Of a stretch of DNA of 64,000 bases, positions 52,869 to 61,568 are shown in pieces. The stretch comes from JADJGC01 sp964576925 (GTDB lineage Bacteria > Zixibacteria > MSB-5A5 > CAIYYT01). The position numbers and the translations under genes were made by a program. Under the pieces are notes generated by a model. It saw only the letters and a program-made list of their open reading frames with translations, searched no databases and was not told the origin of the DNA. Numbering within the stretch: the first letter of the stretch is position 1; every line of letters starts with the position of its first letter. The stretch is from assembly GCA_964576925.1 (NCBI GenBank), contig CAZNWJ010000001.1, positions 372,001 to 436,000 of the forward strand, given 5' to 3'.

Positions 52869-54557
52869 ATGACTTCGACAAAACAACTCCCCTACACACA
52901 CACGATCGTAATCTTGATAATCGCCATCACTCTTGCTGTGTCGACTCTGCTGCATGCGGGAGAACTACCCCTCGAGAAGAAAGTAGAAGAGTACCTCAAA
53001 GCTGCCGCTTCGACCTATGACTTCACAGGCGCAGCAGCCGTCGCCCATGAGGGCAAGATCCTATTCGCAGGCGGTTTTGGGAGAGCGGATTTTGAGGCAA
53101 ACCGCGCCAATACGCCGAACACTCGTTTCCTGATTGGTTCGGTGACCAAACAATTCACAGCGGTCGCGATTCTGCAGCTGCAGGAGCAGGGCAAGCTGTC
53201 GGTGTATGACACGATCACCAAGTACTTCCCCGACTACCCGATGAATCCCGACAAGCCGATCACGATTCGGCACCTGCTGACGCACACTTCCGGGATTGCC
53301 AACTACACCGCGCAGCAGGCCTTTGCTGCCTGGCTGCAATCGAATCCCACGTTGGAAGAACAGATTGAGTTAATCGCCACGCTCCCGCCCGACTTCGAAC
53401 CCGGCGCCGGTTATAGTTACAGCAACTCCGGCTACAAGCTGATGGAAGCTATCATCGGTAAGGTCTCGGGTAAGCCTTGGGATCAGTACGTGGAAGAGAA
53501 CATCCTCAAACCGGCCGGCATGTCTGCTTCGGGCTATGATATCCTGCAGGTGGAAGAGAGCCTGCGCGCGATCGGTTACTCGAGCGCCGACTCGGTGCGC
53601 AAGCGCGCCGACATGTGGCCGCCCGGTATTGCCGGGGCTGCCGGGGCACTCCATAGCACAGCCCTTGATATGATCAAGTGGGATGATGCCCTGCGCAACG
53701 GCAAGGTACTACAGCCGGCTTCGATGGAAGCCATGCACACACCATTCCTCGAACATTACGCCTACGGCTGGGTGATCGATTCGGTCGGCAATAGCGAGCG
53801 GATCTGGCATGATGGTCAGATCGCCGGTTTCTCGGCGATGTTCCTGCGCCTGCCGGCGGAGAAGATGGCCATTGCCGTACTAAGCAATGACGATCAGGGA
53901 CCGGTGAGAATCATGGGATTGGCGCTCTCGGCGATCGCGGTGGGGATGCCGTATGATCTCCCGATCAAGAAGACTCCGGTCGCGGCAACTCCGGAGAAAT
54001 ATCCGGATTACGTCGGCGCCTACGATCTCGGCAACGGCCAGTATCGCTTCATCACGACCGAGCGCGGCAAACTCTTCTCGCAACGCTCCGGTTCGCCGCA
54101 GTTTGAATTGCAGCAGGAAGGGGATGACAAGTTCTTCTTCCCGATGGAGCACGCCACCACGGTAACTTTCCTTCGCGACGATTCCGGAAAGGTCGTGGCC
54201 CAGTTGATGCATCAAACCGGGCTGGATATTGAATGCAAGAAACTGCCCGATGATGAGGCCGCCAAGGTGATGCCCAAGTACGACATCGCTCAGGTCGATC
54301 CTAAGATCTATGCGGAGTATGTCGGCGAGTACCAGTTGGCGCCGGGATTCATCCTCACGGTGACCACCGAGGGTGATCAAATCTTTGCGCAGGCCACCGG
54401 ACAACCGCGATTCGAGATATTCCCAAGTTCAGAAACGAAGTATTTCCTCAAGGTGGTTGAGGCGCAGGTTGAGTTCGTGCGTGGTGGCGACGGCAAGGTT
54501 GAGAAGTTGATTCTCTACCAGAATGGTCAAGCCATGCCGGCAAACAAGATCAAGTAG
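52869..54557 (+). CDS. Serine beta-lactamase-like hydrolase with two C-terminal DUF3471-like domains
   Basis: 562 aa. A membrane-anchor or signal helix (TIVILIIAITLAVSTLLHA) precedes a class C beta-lactamase/DD-peptidase-like domain with SVTK as the SxxK nucleophile (about residue 93), YSYSNSGY as the YxN motif (about 180) and HDGQIAGFSA as the third motif. Two repeated domains follow (YPDYVGAYDLGNGQYRFITT and YAEYVGEYQLAPGFILTVTT), as in many secreted esterase-type members. The substrate is not predictable. It is convergent with a second family member, 33 nt apart. Confidence 0.9.
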   Translation: MTSTKQLPYTHTIVILIIAITLAVSTLLHAGELPLEKKVEEYLKAAASTYDFTGAAAVAHEGKILFAGGFGRADFEANRANTPNTRFLIGSVTKQFTAVAILQLQEQGKLSVYDTITKYFPDYPMNPDKPITIRHLLTHTSGIANYTAQQAFAAWLQSNPTLEEQIELIATLPPDFEPGAGYSYSNSGYKLMEAIIGKVSGKPWDQYVEENILKPAGMSASGYDILQVEESLRAIGYSSADSVRKRADMWPPGIAGAAGALHSTALDMIKWDDALRNGKVLQPASMEAMHTPFLEHYAYGWVIDSVGNSERIWHDGQIAGFSAMFLRLPAEKMAIAVLSNDDQGPVRIMGLALSAIAVGMPYDLPIKKTPVAATPEKYPDYVGAYDLGNGQYRFITTERGKLFSQRSGSPQFELQQEGDDKFFFPMEHATTVTFLRDDSGKVVAQLMHQTGLDIECKKLPDDEAAKVMPKYDIAQVDPKIYAEYVGEYQLAPGFILTVTTEGDQIFAQATGQPRFEIFPSSETKYFLKVVEAQVEFVRGGDGKVEKLILYQNGQAMPANKIK

Positions 54558-54590
54558 TCACCTGCGGTTCCCGGAACACAATCGCGAAAG

Positions 54591-55967
54591 TCAGTCGGAA
54601 ACTCCCAGCAGAGCGCGCAATTGCTCGGCCGTGGATTCTGCTGTTGGCGGGTCGAGATTTGCCAGGACAATGAGGGTCATGTCCCCGGGCAAACCTGAAT
54701 CCACAGCGGCATTAATGCCCGGGGCGCCGCCGGCGATCCCCAGTGCGTTGTGCGCCGATTTGAGCTTTCCGGTCGCTAGCGCACGCGCGAACTTGAGCAG
54801 GTCTTCTGCCGTTGAGTAGCCACCACCGGCGGCGCTCCCCCGCGCAGGCCGTGTGTAGTGATTATTGCGCAGACGACCGTCTGACGACCCCTCGAGTGTA
54901 TACCCGTTTGCGAGGTTCGGCACAATGGCGTCGGCCTCATACCAGGCCGTATTGCTCATGCCTGCTACATCAAAGATATTTTTGTGAATGAACTCATAGT
55001 AATCCTGACCGCTGGCTTTTTCGATGATTGCGCCCAGGAGTACATAGCCGCCATTTGAATACTCGCGCCTGGTTCCCGGCGCAAAATGGAGGGGTTCTTC
55101 GGCAAACAAGGGAATGAAATCGCGATTGTGTCGCAGATGGTCCTTGGCGACTGCGTCGAATTTCTCGCCAAAGATATCCCCGATGCCACCCTGCATCTGA
55201 ACCAGGTGCTGGATCGTGACCTTGGCGCGGGCTTCCGTATTGGGGAAATCGGGAAGATACTTGCCGAGCGGGTCAGCCAGGCTGAGTTTACCTTGCGCCG
55301 CCAGTATCTCGATCGCCAACTCGGTAAAGCGCTTGTTGATGGAGCCGAGATTGAACTTGGTGTCCGGCAGGTTCGGGACCTGGTGTTCGATGCTCGCGAA
55401 GCCGAACGCCTGGTGGTAGAGCGGCGAATCGCCCTGGGCGATCAAGACGACTCCGGAGAAGCGATTCGCGGCGGCTTCCGACTTGAGGAAGTCATCGACC
55501 CTCGCGAGTTGCTGATCGCGCGGCAGCGCCGGCACGTCAGCGGCCGGTGAATCCTCGATCGACATCATGCTGAGTTGGAGCATCAGCGGCGGCTGTGAGC
55601 GGTCGTGAAGGAACACCATCTCGAAGCTCATCCCCGTGCTTGCCTTTACGACGATGGCAATCGAGGTATCGGTGAGCCCTTGCACCTGTTCGAGTTTCAA
55701 CTGCTTGAGGTCCGCCTGAATTTGCGTCATTGCGGCCACGCGAACCTCGACCGGCCGCACAGCCAGCGCCGCGGGAGCGACATGGCGCTCCACAAACGAT
55801 CGCATTCTCGCGGCATCCCCGGAATTGAAGGCGTCGAGATAGTCTGTGACTAACTGCCGTGCGGGAGAGTCTGCCAGGGACAGCGCTTTGACAATTGGGC
55901 TCAGCAATGATGCGGCCGCGATCACCAAGTTAAGGAATACTGTGCGTCTCACCATTTGAGTTCTCAC
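54591..55967 (-). CDS. Serine beta-lactamase-like hydrolase with N-terminal DUF3887-like domain
   Basis: 458 aa. Signal sequence, then a segment of about 130 residues (QLVTDYLDAFNSGDAARMRSF ...) resembling small NTF2-like domains. The beta-lactamase fold follows, with NLGSINKRFT (SxxK as SINK, about residue 213) and RREYSNGGYVLLG (YxN). The third motif, usually H/KxG, is seen as GIAGGAPGI near residue 425. Unlike its convergent neighbour it has the accessory domain in front and none behind, so the two are not a simple duplication. Substrate unknown. Confidence 0.87.
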   Translation of the reverse strand: MRTQMVRRTVFLNLVIAAASLLSPIVKALSLADSPARQLVTDYLDAFNSGDAARMRSFVERHVAPAALAVRPVEVRVAAMTQIQADLKQLKLEQVQGLTDTSIAIVVKASTGMSFEMVFLHDRSQPPLMLQLSMMSIEDSPAADVPALPRDQQLARVDDFLKSEAAANRFSGVVLIAQGDSPLYHQAFGFASIEHQVPNLPDTKFNLGSINKRFTELAIEILAAQGKLSLADPLGKYLPDFPNTEARAKVTIQHLVQMQGGIGDIFGEKFDAVAKDHLRHNRDFIPLFAEEPLHFAPGTRREYSNGGYVLLGAIIEKASGQDYYEFIHKNIFDVAGMSNTAWYEADAIVPNLANGYTLEGSSDGRLRNNHYTRPARGSAAGGGYSTAEDLLKFARALATGKLKSAHNALGIAGGAPGINAAVDSGLPGDMTLIVLANLDPPTAESTAEQLRALLGVSD

Positions 55968-56110
55968 TTTGCAGGATCGATTCGTAAATGCGGCGTCACC
56001 GCCGGTGTTTGCGTTATGACTTACGCGAGTGTAACGGATTGGCTGCGGGTACGCAAGATGGCAGCGGCAGGATTAACACAATTTAACAGTTGTAAACTCC
56101 AGCAGCGCGC

Positions 56111-57013
56111 TCAATACAGACGGGCGCGCTTGTTGAGGTACGCAAACAGCGCGCGATCGTAGCTGGTAGCGGTGTCGATCGGCACGTAGTCAATATTCGA
56201 CATGCGGCATTCGCGCGCAAACCGCTCCAGCACCTGCCCAACGACCTTTTGGTATTCCCCCTTGACCTGCCACGGCAATGTACTGACCTGCTCGCCGGTT
56301 TCCATGTCTTTGAAGATCGCCTCCAGCGGAAACGCAAAATCCCGTTCCTTCGGGTCGAGCACGTGGAAGACGATGATCTCGTGCTTCTTGTGGCGGAAGT
56401 GCTTGAGCCCGGCGATGATCTGATCCGGGTCGTCGATCAAGTCCGAGAGGATTATCACCAGCCCGCGCCGCTTGATCCGTTCGGCCATTTCGTGCAATGT
56501 TGATGAGACGTTGGTCTTTTGTGCCGGCGCAAACTGCTCCATTTCGCGCAAGAGCACATGCAAGTGCGAGGCCGCCGACCGCGGGGGAACATAGACATTA
56601 ATCTTCTCGTCAAATCCGACCAACCCGACCGCATCGCGTTGCTTGAGCATCAAAAACGACAACGCTGCCGCCAATTGGAGCGAATAGGTTAGCTTGTTGA
56701 TCCGATTGTCGGCCGAAAACGCCATCGAGCGCGAGCAGTCGACCAGCAAGTAGGCTTTGAGGTTGGTTTCCTCTTCGTATTGCTTGATGTAAAAGCGATC
56801 CGATTTGGCGAACACTTTCCAGTCGATATCGCGAATCGAATCGCCCGGCATATACTGCCGATGCTCGGCGAATTCCACAGAGAACCCATGGTAGGGCGAG
56901 CGGTGCAGTCCGGCAATAAAGCCCTCGACGACCAGCCGCGCTTTGACCTCCAGGCTCTTGAGCTTGCTTAAGACCTCGGGAGCGAGGAACTTGCTTTGGG
57001 ATTGATCCGCCAT
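56111..57013 (-). CDS. DUF58 family (vWA-like) protein
   Basis: The start at 57013 (MADQSQSKFLAPEVLSKL) matches the family; upstream codons do not. 300 aa. Recognisable parts are the DUF58 core with GDSIRDIDWKVFAKSDRFYIKQ, a MIDAS-like DCSRSMAF (D-x-S-x-S, about residue 95), and a later Asp in LSDLIDD. Such proteins usually pair with a MoxR ATPase in complexes acting on envelope proteins; no moxR is found in the window. The next gene upstream on the strand is a DUF4396 protein, whose end lies 75 nt away. Confidence 0.92.
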   Translation of the reverse strand: MADQSQSKFLAPEVLSKLKSLEVKARLVVEGFIAGLHRSPYHGFSVEFAEHRQYMPGDSIRDIDWKVFAKSDRFYIKQYEEETNLKAYLLVDCSRSMAFSADNRINKLTYSLQLAAALSFLMLKQRDAVGLVGFDEKINVYVPPRSAASHLHVLLREMEQFAPAQKTNVSSTLHEMAERIKRRGLVIILSDLIDDPDQIIAGLKHFRHKKHEIIVFHVLDPKERDFAFPLEAIFKDMETGEQVSTLPWQVKGEYQKVVGQVLERFARECRMSNIDYVPIDTATSYDRALFAYLNKRARLY

Positions 57014-57087
57014 AACAGGGATTATACGAACATCGAGAGCGCTTCGCCCATAAGAATCGAACGAAGCGCCCGAACATGTGCTGCGAC

Positions 57088-57582
57088 CTAATGAACGTGA
57101 TGATGCGCGTGCACTACCGCATGTCCGCGTCCCCGGGCGATTAACCACCGATTGAGCGGGTAGGCAGCCAGGCCAGCCAAGATCAGCGATGAGATCATAC
57201 TTACCCAGAACAGCCCGGACGCCGGTCCGGCTGACATTGCGCCGGGAACGACCAGCATGACGCCATTGTCAACAATCTCCATGAGGCCGATTGAGAGCGT
57301 GTCGGAGGCGATCGCCAGCGACAGAGCGGCCGGCACGGACAGCCCCGACCTCAAGAGTGGCAGCAAGGTCAACAAGTAGCCGAAAACAAAGGCGAGAAAG
57401 ACTGATAACGCTACGGTTGACCAGTTTCCCCAGCCGAGCGCTGAGCCGATGACCATTCCCAGGATTTCGCCGATGGCGCAGCCTGTCAGGCAGTGAATTG
57501 TGGCGCTCAGGGCGACCCGGTTGAGCGAAACCGCGGCCGGGCGAGCGTTTTCCCTATGTTGATGTTGCCCAGTGTGTTGCAT
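57088..57582 (-). CDS. DUF4396 family membrane protein
   Basis: 164 aa. Four to five membrane helices with the family pattern LSATIHCLTGCAIGEILGMV (Cys pair at about 32 and 36), a central SDTLSIGLMEIVDN, and the C-terminal NRWLIARGRGHAVVHAHHHV, rich in His. Family members often occur near metal-handling genes, and the Cys and His residues here would suit soft metals such as copper. It follows a Cys-tailed ECF sigma gene, with a candidate ECF promoter in the 102-nt gap. Transport is possible but unproven. Confidence 0.82.
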   Translation of the reverse strand: MQHTGQHQHRENARPAAVSLNRVALSATIHCLTGCAIGEILGMVIGSALGWGNWSTVALSVFLAFVFGYLLTLLPLLRSGLSVPAALSLAIASDTLSIGLMEIVDNGVMLVVPGAMSAGPASGLFWVSMISSLILAGLAAYPLNRWLIARGRGHAVVHAHHHVH

Positions 57583-57639
57583 GAGATGACCTCCACATGT
57601 ATTCGGTTGAATGGAGCCGTTTCAGTACGGCTGCCACCA

Positions 57640-57670
57640 TCCATGACGGAGATGTCCGCAAAGGTTACAC
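57640..57670 (-). promoter_or_regulatory. Candidate ECF promoter before the DUF4396 gene
   Basis: On the minus strand, TGTAACC (57663-57669) and CGTCATG (57642-57648) place AAC and GTC 16 nt apart, the spacing typical for ECF promoters. It lies about 60 nt before the DUF4396 start and directly after the ECF gene. Confidence 0.5.
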
Positions 57671-57684
57671 TAGAAAACCAATAA

Positions 57685-58224
57685 TCAGTCGCGGCTGCAG
57701 GTGCAGTCAAGACAGCCATGCTTGGCGCAGAGCCGGCACGTTTCTTCGAGCTTCTTGCGCAAAGCCCGCCTTGCCCGATGACGTCTGACCTTAAGGGAGC
57801 TGAGGCTGGTGCCCCATTCGCGAGCGATAACTCGCGGATCGCCTTCGGACAACTCCAGGAACTGAATAAGCCGGGCGTACTCCGGATTCAAGGAAGGCAT
57901 TAAGTCATGGAAGCACTCACAAAGTTCCGCATGTGCTTCCGGCGAGAACTCCGAGGAGGAACTTGTGGTCGCTTCAATTTCGGCCCGGTAGCGGTCGGTG
58001 GCGGCGCGGTGCCGGTAATAATCGACGATCGCATTGGCGAGAACTCGATAGAACCATGCAAGGAACCGCTCGTCGTCGTCCGCTGGAGGTGCAGTCCGCA
58101 GAGTTTTGAGCAGACTTTCCTGCAAGATGTCTTCGGCAATGGCGGGGTCACCCACGCGTTTGCGGATGAAGCCAAGGAGTTTCTCGCGGTATCTGAGCAG
58201 CGGCTGCAATTCGAGAGCGCTCAT
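57685..58224 (-). CDS. ECF sigma factor with Cys-rich C-terminus, CorE-like (ECF44)
   Basis: 179 aa. Region 2 (about 10-75) includes EDILQESLLKTLRTA and RFLAWFYRVLANAIVDYYR. Region 4 (about 105-160) includes LELSEGDPRVIAREWGTSLSSLKVRRHRARRAL. The protein ends in a cysteine cluster, CRLCAKHGCLDCTC, with five Cys in 14 residues. In Myxococcus CorE, such a tail binds copper and controls activity without an anti-sigma factor. No anti-sigma gene is present here, which supports the same mode. The DUF4396 gene directly downstream is the likely target. Confidence 0.9.
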   Translation of the reverse strand: MSALELQPLLRYREKLLGFIRKRVGDPAIAEDILQESLLKTLRTAPPADDDERFLAWFYRVLANAIVDYYRHRAATDRYRAEIEATTSSSSEFSPEAHAELCECFHDLMPSLNPEYARLIQFLELSEGDPRVIAREWGTSLSSLKVRRHRARRALRKKLEETCRLCAKHGCLDCTCSRD

Positions 58225-58258
58225 ATCTCCTCAGACGGCTAACTTTGCCATCGCCATG

Positions 58259-58735
58259 TTATCTTGTCCACTCCGGCAGCGGATTACCCGGTCGCTCGTC
58301 ATCCCAGACCATCGAGACCAGCCACCAGCGATTGTCTTCCCACAGCATTTGGATACTGTTGACCCCGCGACCAATGACGACATCATCAGGGTCGCTGACC
58401 ACGGCCTCGTACGCCGAGAACACATGCAGGATGTTACCGAAACGATGCTCCTGCCTCTTAGTTTCCGTCTCGCGAAATCCTTTGCCGGCAAATCGCTCGC
58501 TGGCAAAGGTCACCTTGCAGCGTTCGATAAATTCGTCCACCGTCTTCGATATCGAGTCCGGTTGGTCGCGCTTGGGAATCAACAATCGGCCTTCCGGGAT
58601 CCACAAAGATCGTAACTGTTCAAGGTTGGGCCCGCCGCCTTGAGGAAATGAAATTGAACCATACAACGCCGCGATGATACCGTTTACCGTCGCGACATCG
58701 TTTGCGTTTACCTGAATGTTATTGGGAGTTTTCAT
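58259..58735 (-). CDS. SnoaL/DUF4440-like NTF2-fold protein
   Basis: The start at 58735 (MKTPNNIQVNANDVATVNGI) is better than one 14 codons upstream, which runs into unrelated sequence. 158 aa. The pattern IIAALYGSISFP, then LRSLWIPEGRLLIP, and a C-terminal NSIQMLWEDNRWWLVSMVWDDER is that of NTF2-like nuclear-transport/SnoaL domains. Function unknown. A gap of 34 nt separates it from the ECF gene downstream, so the two may share a transcript. Confidence 0.78.
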   Translation of the reverse strand: MKTPNNIQVNANDVATVNGIIAALYGSISFPQGGGPNLEQLRSLWIPEGRLLIPKRDQPDSISKTVDEFIERCKVTFASERFAGKGFRETETKRQEHRFGNILHVFSAYEAVVSDPDDVVIGRGVNSIQMLWEDNRWWLVSMVWDDERPGNPLPEWTR

Positions 58736-58796
58736 AGTTGATGATACGAAACACCGCCCCTTCTGTTGCCGCAACAATCAAATCGCTCGCCCGGGA

Positions 58797-58820
58797 GGTC
58801 AGGATCCCCGCGATCCTGAA
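58797..58820. repeat. GTCAGGATC/GATCCTGA palindrome, single copy
   Basis: AGGTCAGGATCCCCGCGATC then CTGA, the same element as at 18724, 18844 and 29098. It starts about 60 nt upstream of one gene and ends 8 nt after the stop of the gene at 58828. Confidence 0.85.
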
Positions 58821-58827
58821 GGCTTAG

Positions 58828-59778
58828 TTACAACTCTCGCGCCAACCAGCGCATCACATTGCGGGCAAATTGCTGATTGTCGCAGTCAGTGCGGTTCATG
58901 CCGAATTCTTCGTCTTTGTAGACCTGCGCGGTCAGCATCGCGGCCTCCCCAAGAATGACCACCCGTCCCCCGCCGATCTCCAAGGCCACTCCCTGTGCGT
59001 TCCCGGCCGGCTGCGGCTTCATCTCGACGCGGCCTTCAACTTCAGCTTGCGGAAAATATTCGACGGCATTTTCCGGTAGTCGCAACAAGATCGTTGCGCT
59101 ATCTGTTGCCAGCAGCGACTGGCCGGTGAAGGTCATCACGCGATGTACCGGATTGGCGCCGCCCGTGATGATTGGATGATCCCCCAGTCGGCCATTCGTG
59201 TCGGAGAAAAGCAAGGGATCGGAGATTTCATCGGGGACTTCGACGAAGCCGCAGAACATCTTCACACCGAATGCTTCCGCCAGAATTGAAGATGCTGCGC
59301 CGAACGGAGCGTGGTCGGCAACCAGAAGCAGTGAGCCTCCTTGTTTTACCCACTCGACGATCGCTGCGACTTCTTCCGTCGTAAACGCCGCCGCCGATCG
59401 ATCTCCTTCGGTCTCAAACGGCAGGTTGAAGCCAAGAAACTGCGGTTTAGGGGCACCGGAAGCGTTGACGATTACCAGGATGTCCGTCTCATTCAGCAAA
59501 GAAGTGGTGAACTTGTCCTTGCCTTTGGCGACGCGATAGCCGTCGGCGCGCAGCAACTTTCCGAATGGCCAGTAGCGACCGGCAATACCGATGGTGCTGG
59601 CATTGTTGTGGGCCTGATCCACCAGAACGCGCGGGCCGGAACCTTCGGCGAATGCGGGCTTGTCAATACTCGGACTCCAGCCGTAATCGGCGCGCTGTTC
59701 GCGATAGACCACATAGCCAAAACCAAATATGACGGCAATCACGATTACGGTAAGTGATATGAGGATGATCCTTTTCAT
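58828..59778 (-). CDS. Membrane-anchored DUF4350-like protein (GATase-like fold)
   Basis: 316 aa. One N-terminal membrane helix (about 4-25) is followed by a domain with VLVDQAHNNASTIGIAGRYWP, DILVIVNASG, WVKQGGSLLLVADHAPFG and a later GGGRVVILGEAAML. This order resembles the DUF4350/class-I amidotransferase-like fold, without an evident catalytic Cys. The C-terminus (NQQFARNVMRWLAREL) is typical of such proteins. It is likely periplasmic. Function unknown. Confidence 0.68.
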   Translation of the reverse strand: MKRIILISLTVIVIAVIFGFGYVVYREQRADYGWSPSIDKPAFAEGSGPRVLVDQAHNNASTIGIAGRYWPFGKLLRADGYRVAKGKDKFTTSLLNETDILVIVNASGAPKPQFLGFNLPFETEGDRSAAAFTTEEVAAIVEWVKQGGSLLLVADHAPFGAASSILAEAFGVKMFCGFVEVPDEISDPLLFSDTNGRLGDHPIITGGANPVHRVMTFTGQSLLATDSATILLRLPENAVEYFPQAEVEGRVEMKPQPAGNAQGVALEIGGGRVVILGEAAMLTAQVYKDEEFGMNRTDCDNQQFARNVMRWLAREL

Positions 59779-59921
59779 AGCGAGAGCTGCCTCTCAATAT
59801 TTGATTGTGTTCGTTTAGACCTATGCGATAACGCGAGTCAGTTGCTGCAGGTAAGACTGGTGGGACAATGAAGATGTTTCAATTCGCAATTCCGGATTCG
59901 CGCGCTCGATTTGAACGCTTC

Positions 59922-59998
59922 GTAGGTCGGGTTCCGAATCCCGCGAGCAAGCTGATTGGAAGAATCACAAACGTGACCGCGGAATGAGAAACCCGACA
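59922..59998. repeat. GTAGGTCGGGTTCC...AACCCGACA repeat
   Basis: Arms GTAGGTCGGGTTCCGAAT and CGGAATGAGAAACCCGACA around about 40 unrelated nt. It lies in a 336-nt gap (59779-60114) in which I see no gene. Confidence 0.82.
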
Positions 59999-60114
59999 TG
60001 ATGTACTTGGAAGTTGCGTCAGGTCTTCTTACGCGACGAGCCGTGTTTCAATGGCACATTCTTGTCCGCGCAAGGCGACCTGACGCGATCAAAGAAGCCA
60101 CTGGCGGTCTCGAC

Positions 60115-60504
60115 CTACACGGCCTCCGCAAACGCAATCACGTGACCGTCAGGATCGAGACAGTACGCCGCCCGATCTCCCCACGACCGCAGCGCCATTG
60201 CACCCAGTTCCTTCGCACCGGCGGCGAGCGCACGCTGGTGATAGGCGGCCGCATCAGCTACACGCAGGTACAATTCCGCCCGGGGAATGTCATGGGCACC
60301 GGCCGGATTGGGCAGTGCGTCGCCGAGAAGCCGCCTGATTCCGGCCTCCGGCATCAACCCTAACGAGCTGGTTGCACTCAACGCAAACTCTGTCATCCCC
60401 GGCACATGGAGAGTCGGTTCGCTGCCGAGCACCTCCGCATAGAACCGCGCGCTTCGCTCCTGATCGGCAACGTACAGTATGAAGAGAGACTTGCTGATCG
60501 TCAT
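60115..60504 (-). CDS. VOC (glyoxalase/bleomycin-resistance) superfamily protein
   Basis: 129 aa, the normal size for one VOC module. ISKSLFILYVADQERSARFYAEVLG is the typical first beta-alpha unit, and AAYCLDPDGHVIAFAE the last. VOC proteins bind a metal or a small molecule; the substrate is open. The start overlaps the stop of the upstream PEP-mutase-like gene by 4 nt (ATGA), so both are probably translated from one message. Confidence 0.9.
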   Translation of the reverse strand: MTISKSLFILYVADQERSARFYAEVLGSEPTLHVPGMTEFALSATSSLGLMPEAGIRRLLGDALPNPAGAHDIPRAELYLRVADAAAYHQRALAAGAKELGAMALRSWGDRAAYCLDPDGHVIAFAEAV

Positions 60505-61346
60505 GTTCGCTCTCGTGAAAAAATCTCGTTCAATTCACTGAACGGCGCGGCCCCGCCAAGTGTGTCAAACTCTCCCGTTTCGAGGATACTCTCAGCCGCG
60601 CGCATGAACGCGCCAAACGCCACCCGCGACAGTGCCGATCCCACGGAAATACGCCTGACACCCAAGTCCGTGAGTTGCTTCAAATTCAGTCCCGGTCCCG
60701 GCGCCGACACCAGCACATTCACCGGCTTGGGTGCGACCGCTTTGACGATTCGGGAAATCGCTTCTAGATCCTGCACACGTGGCGCATAAAGACAGTCCGC
60801 GCCCGCTTCCGCATAGGCTACCAGTCGATCGAGCGCCACCCTCTCGCAGTCCGGATAGTTCACCAGCCACGCCTCGCACCGCGCCGTCAGAAGCACACCG
60901 CTTCCGGTCGCATCGATTGCCGCTCGCGCGGTTCGTACCCGCTCGATAGCAACCTTGCGTTCAAACAGCGGTTTCGCCGTGTCGCCCGTGGCATCCTCAA
61001 TCGAGAGTCCTGCAACGCCCGTTTGAATGCACAGCTTCACATTTTCTGCGAGACCATCCAGATCATTCGCATACCCGGCCTGAAAATCGGCGTTCACCGG
61101 AAGCGGCGTGGCTTCGACGATTTCTTTGATATTCCCCAGCACTCCCTCGAGCGACAGCGCCGCCGGATCATCCGGCAACCCGCAAGTAAACGCATACCCT
61201 GCCGAAGTCGTCGCCAGCGCCTTGAATCCCAGATGATGCAATATCTTTGCCGACCCGCCATCCCATGGATTGGGAATGACAAAGCACCCTGATGCGTGGA
61301 GCGCGTGGAAGATGGCAATGCGAGATGCCTGTTTTGTGTTGGTCAT
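60501..61346 (-). CDS. Isocitrate lyase/PEP mutase family protein
   Basis: 281 aa of TIM-barrel type. VIPNPWDGGSAKILHHLGFKALATTSAG, NADFQAGYAND and GVAGLSIEDAT are family motifs, the last holding metal-binding acidic residues; ARCEAWL follows near residue 150. Close relatives include oxaloacetate decarboxylase-like and phosphonomutase-like enzymes that make or break C-C or P-C bonds alpha to a carboxylate. The exact reaction cannot be told. It is co-transcribed with the VOC gene; upstream lies a repeat block. Confidence 0.88.
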   Translation of the reverse strand: MTNTKQASRIAIFHALHASGCFVIPNPWDGGSAKILHHLGFKALATTSAGYAFTCGLPDDPAALSLEGVLGNIKEIVEATPLPVNADFQAGYANDLDGLAENVKLCIQTGVAGLSIEDATGDTAKPLFERKVAIERVRTARAAIDATGSGVLLTARCEAWLVNYPDCERVALDRLVAYAEAGADCLYAPRVQDLEAISRIVKAVAPKPVNVLVSAPGPGLNLKQLTDLGVRRISVGSALSRVAFGAFMRAAESILETGEFDTLGGAAPFSELNEIFSRERT

Positions 61347-61367
61347 ATGCGTTGCAGAATACAGAGA

Positions 61368-61396
61368 TTGTCATTCCGGCGAAAGCCGGAATCCGG
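61368..61396. repeat. CATTCCGGCGAAAGCCGGAAT palindrome
   Basis: TTGTCATTCCGGCGAAAGCC then GGAATCC. Short hairpin of the CCCGC/GCGGG type, immediately before the large four-arm repeat. Confidence 0.7.
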
Positions 61397-61400
61397 CTTC

Positions 61401-61548
61401 GTAGGTCGAAACCCCCAATTGCAGCCCCTCAATCTCGCGAATGCTCTGTGAGGGGTTTCGACAGGTCTTTTCGCGCGTATCATCTTGTCGAAACCTCTCA
61501 ACCACTCATTGCGCGATGCGAATCTCGATTCTGGGGGTTTCGACCTAC
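61401..61548. repeat. 148-bp four-arm palindromic repeat, copy A
   Basis: Arms in order: GTAGGTCGAAACCCCC, GGGGTTTCGACA, TGTCGAAACCTCT, GGGGGTTTCGACCTAC. Outer and inner arms can all pair, giving either a long hairpin or two side hairpins. About 85 percent identical by eye to copy B at 62165. Confidence 0.9.
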
Positions 61549-61568
61549 TTGACTGCATGGATTCCTAT

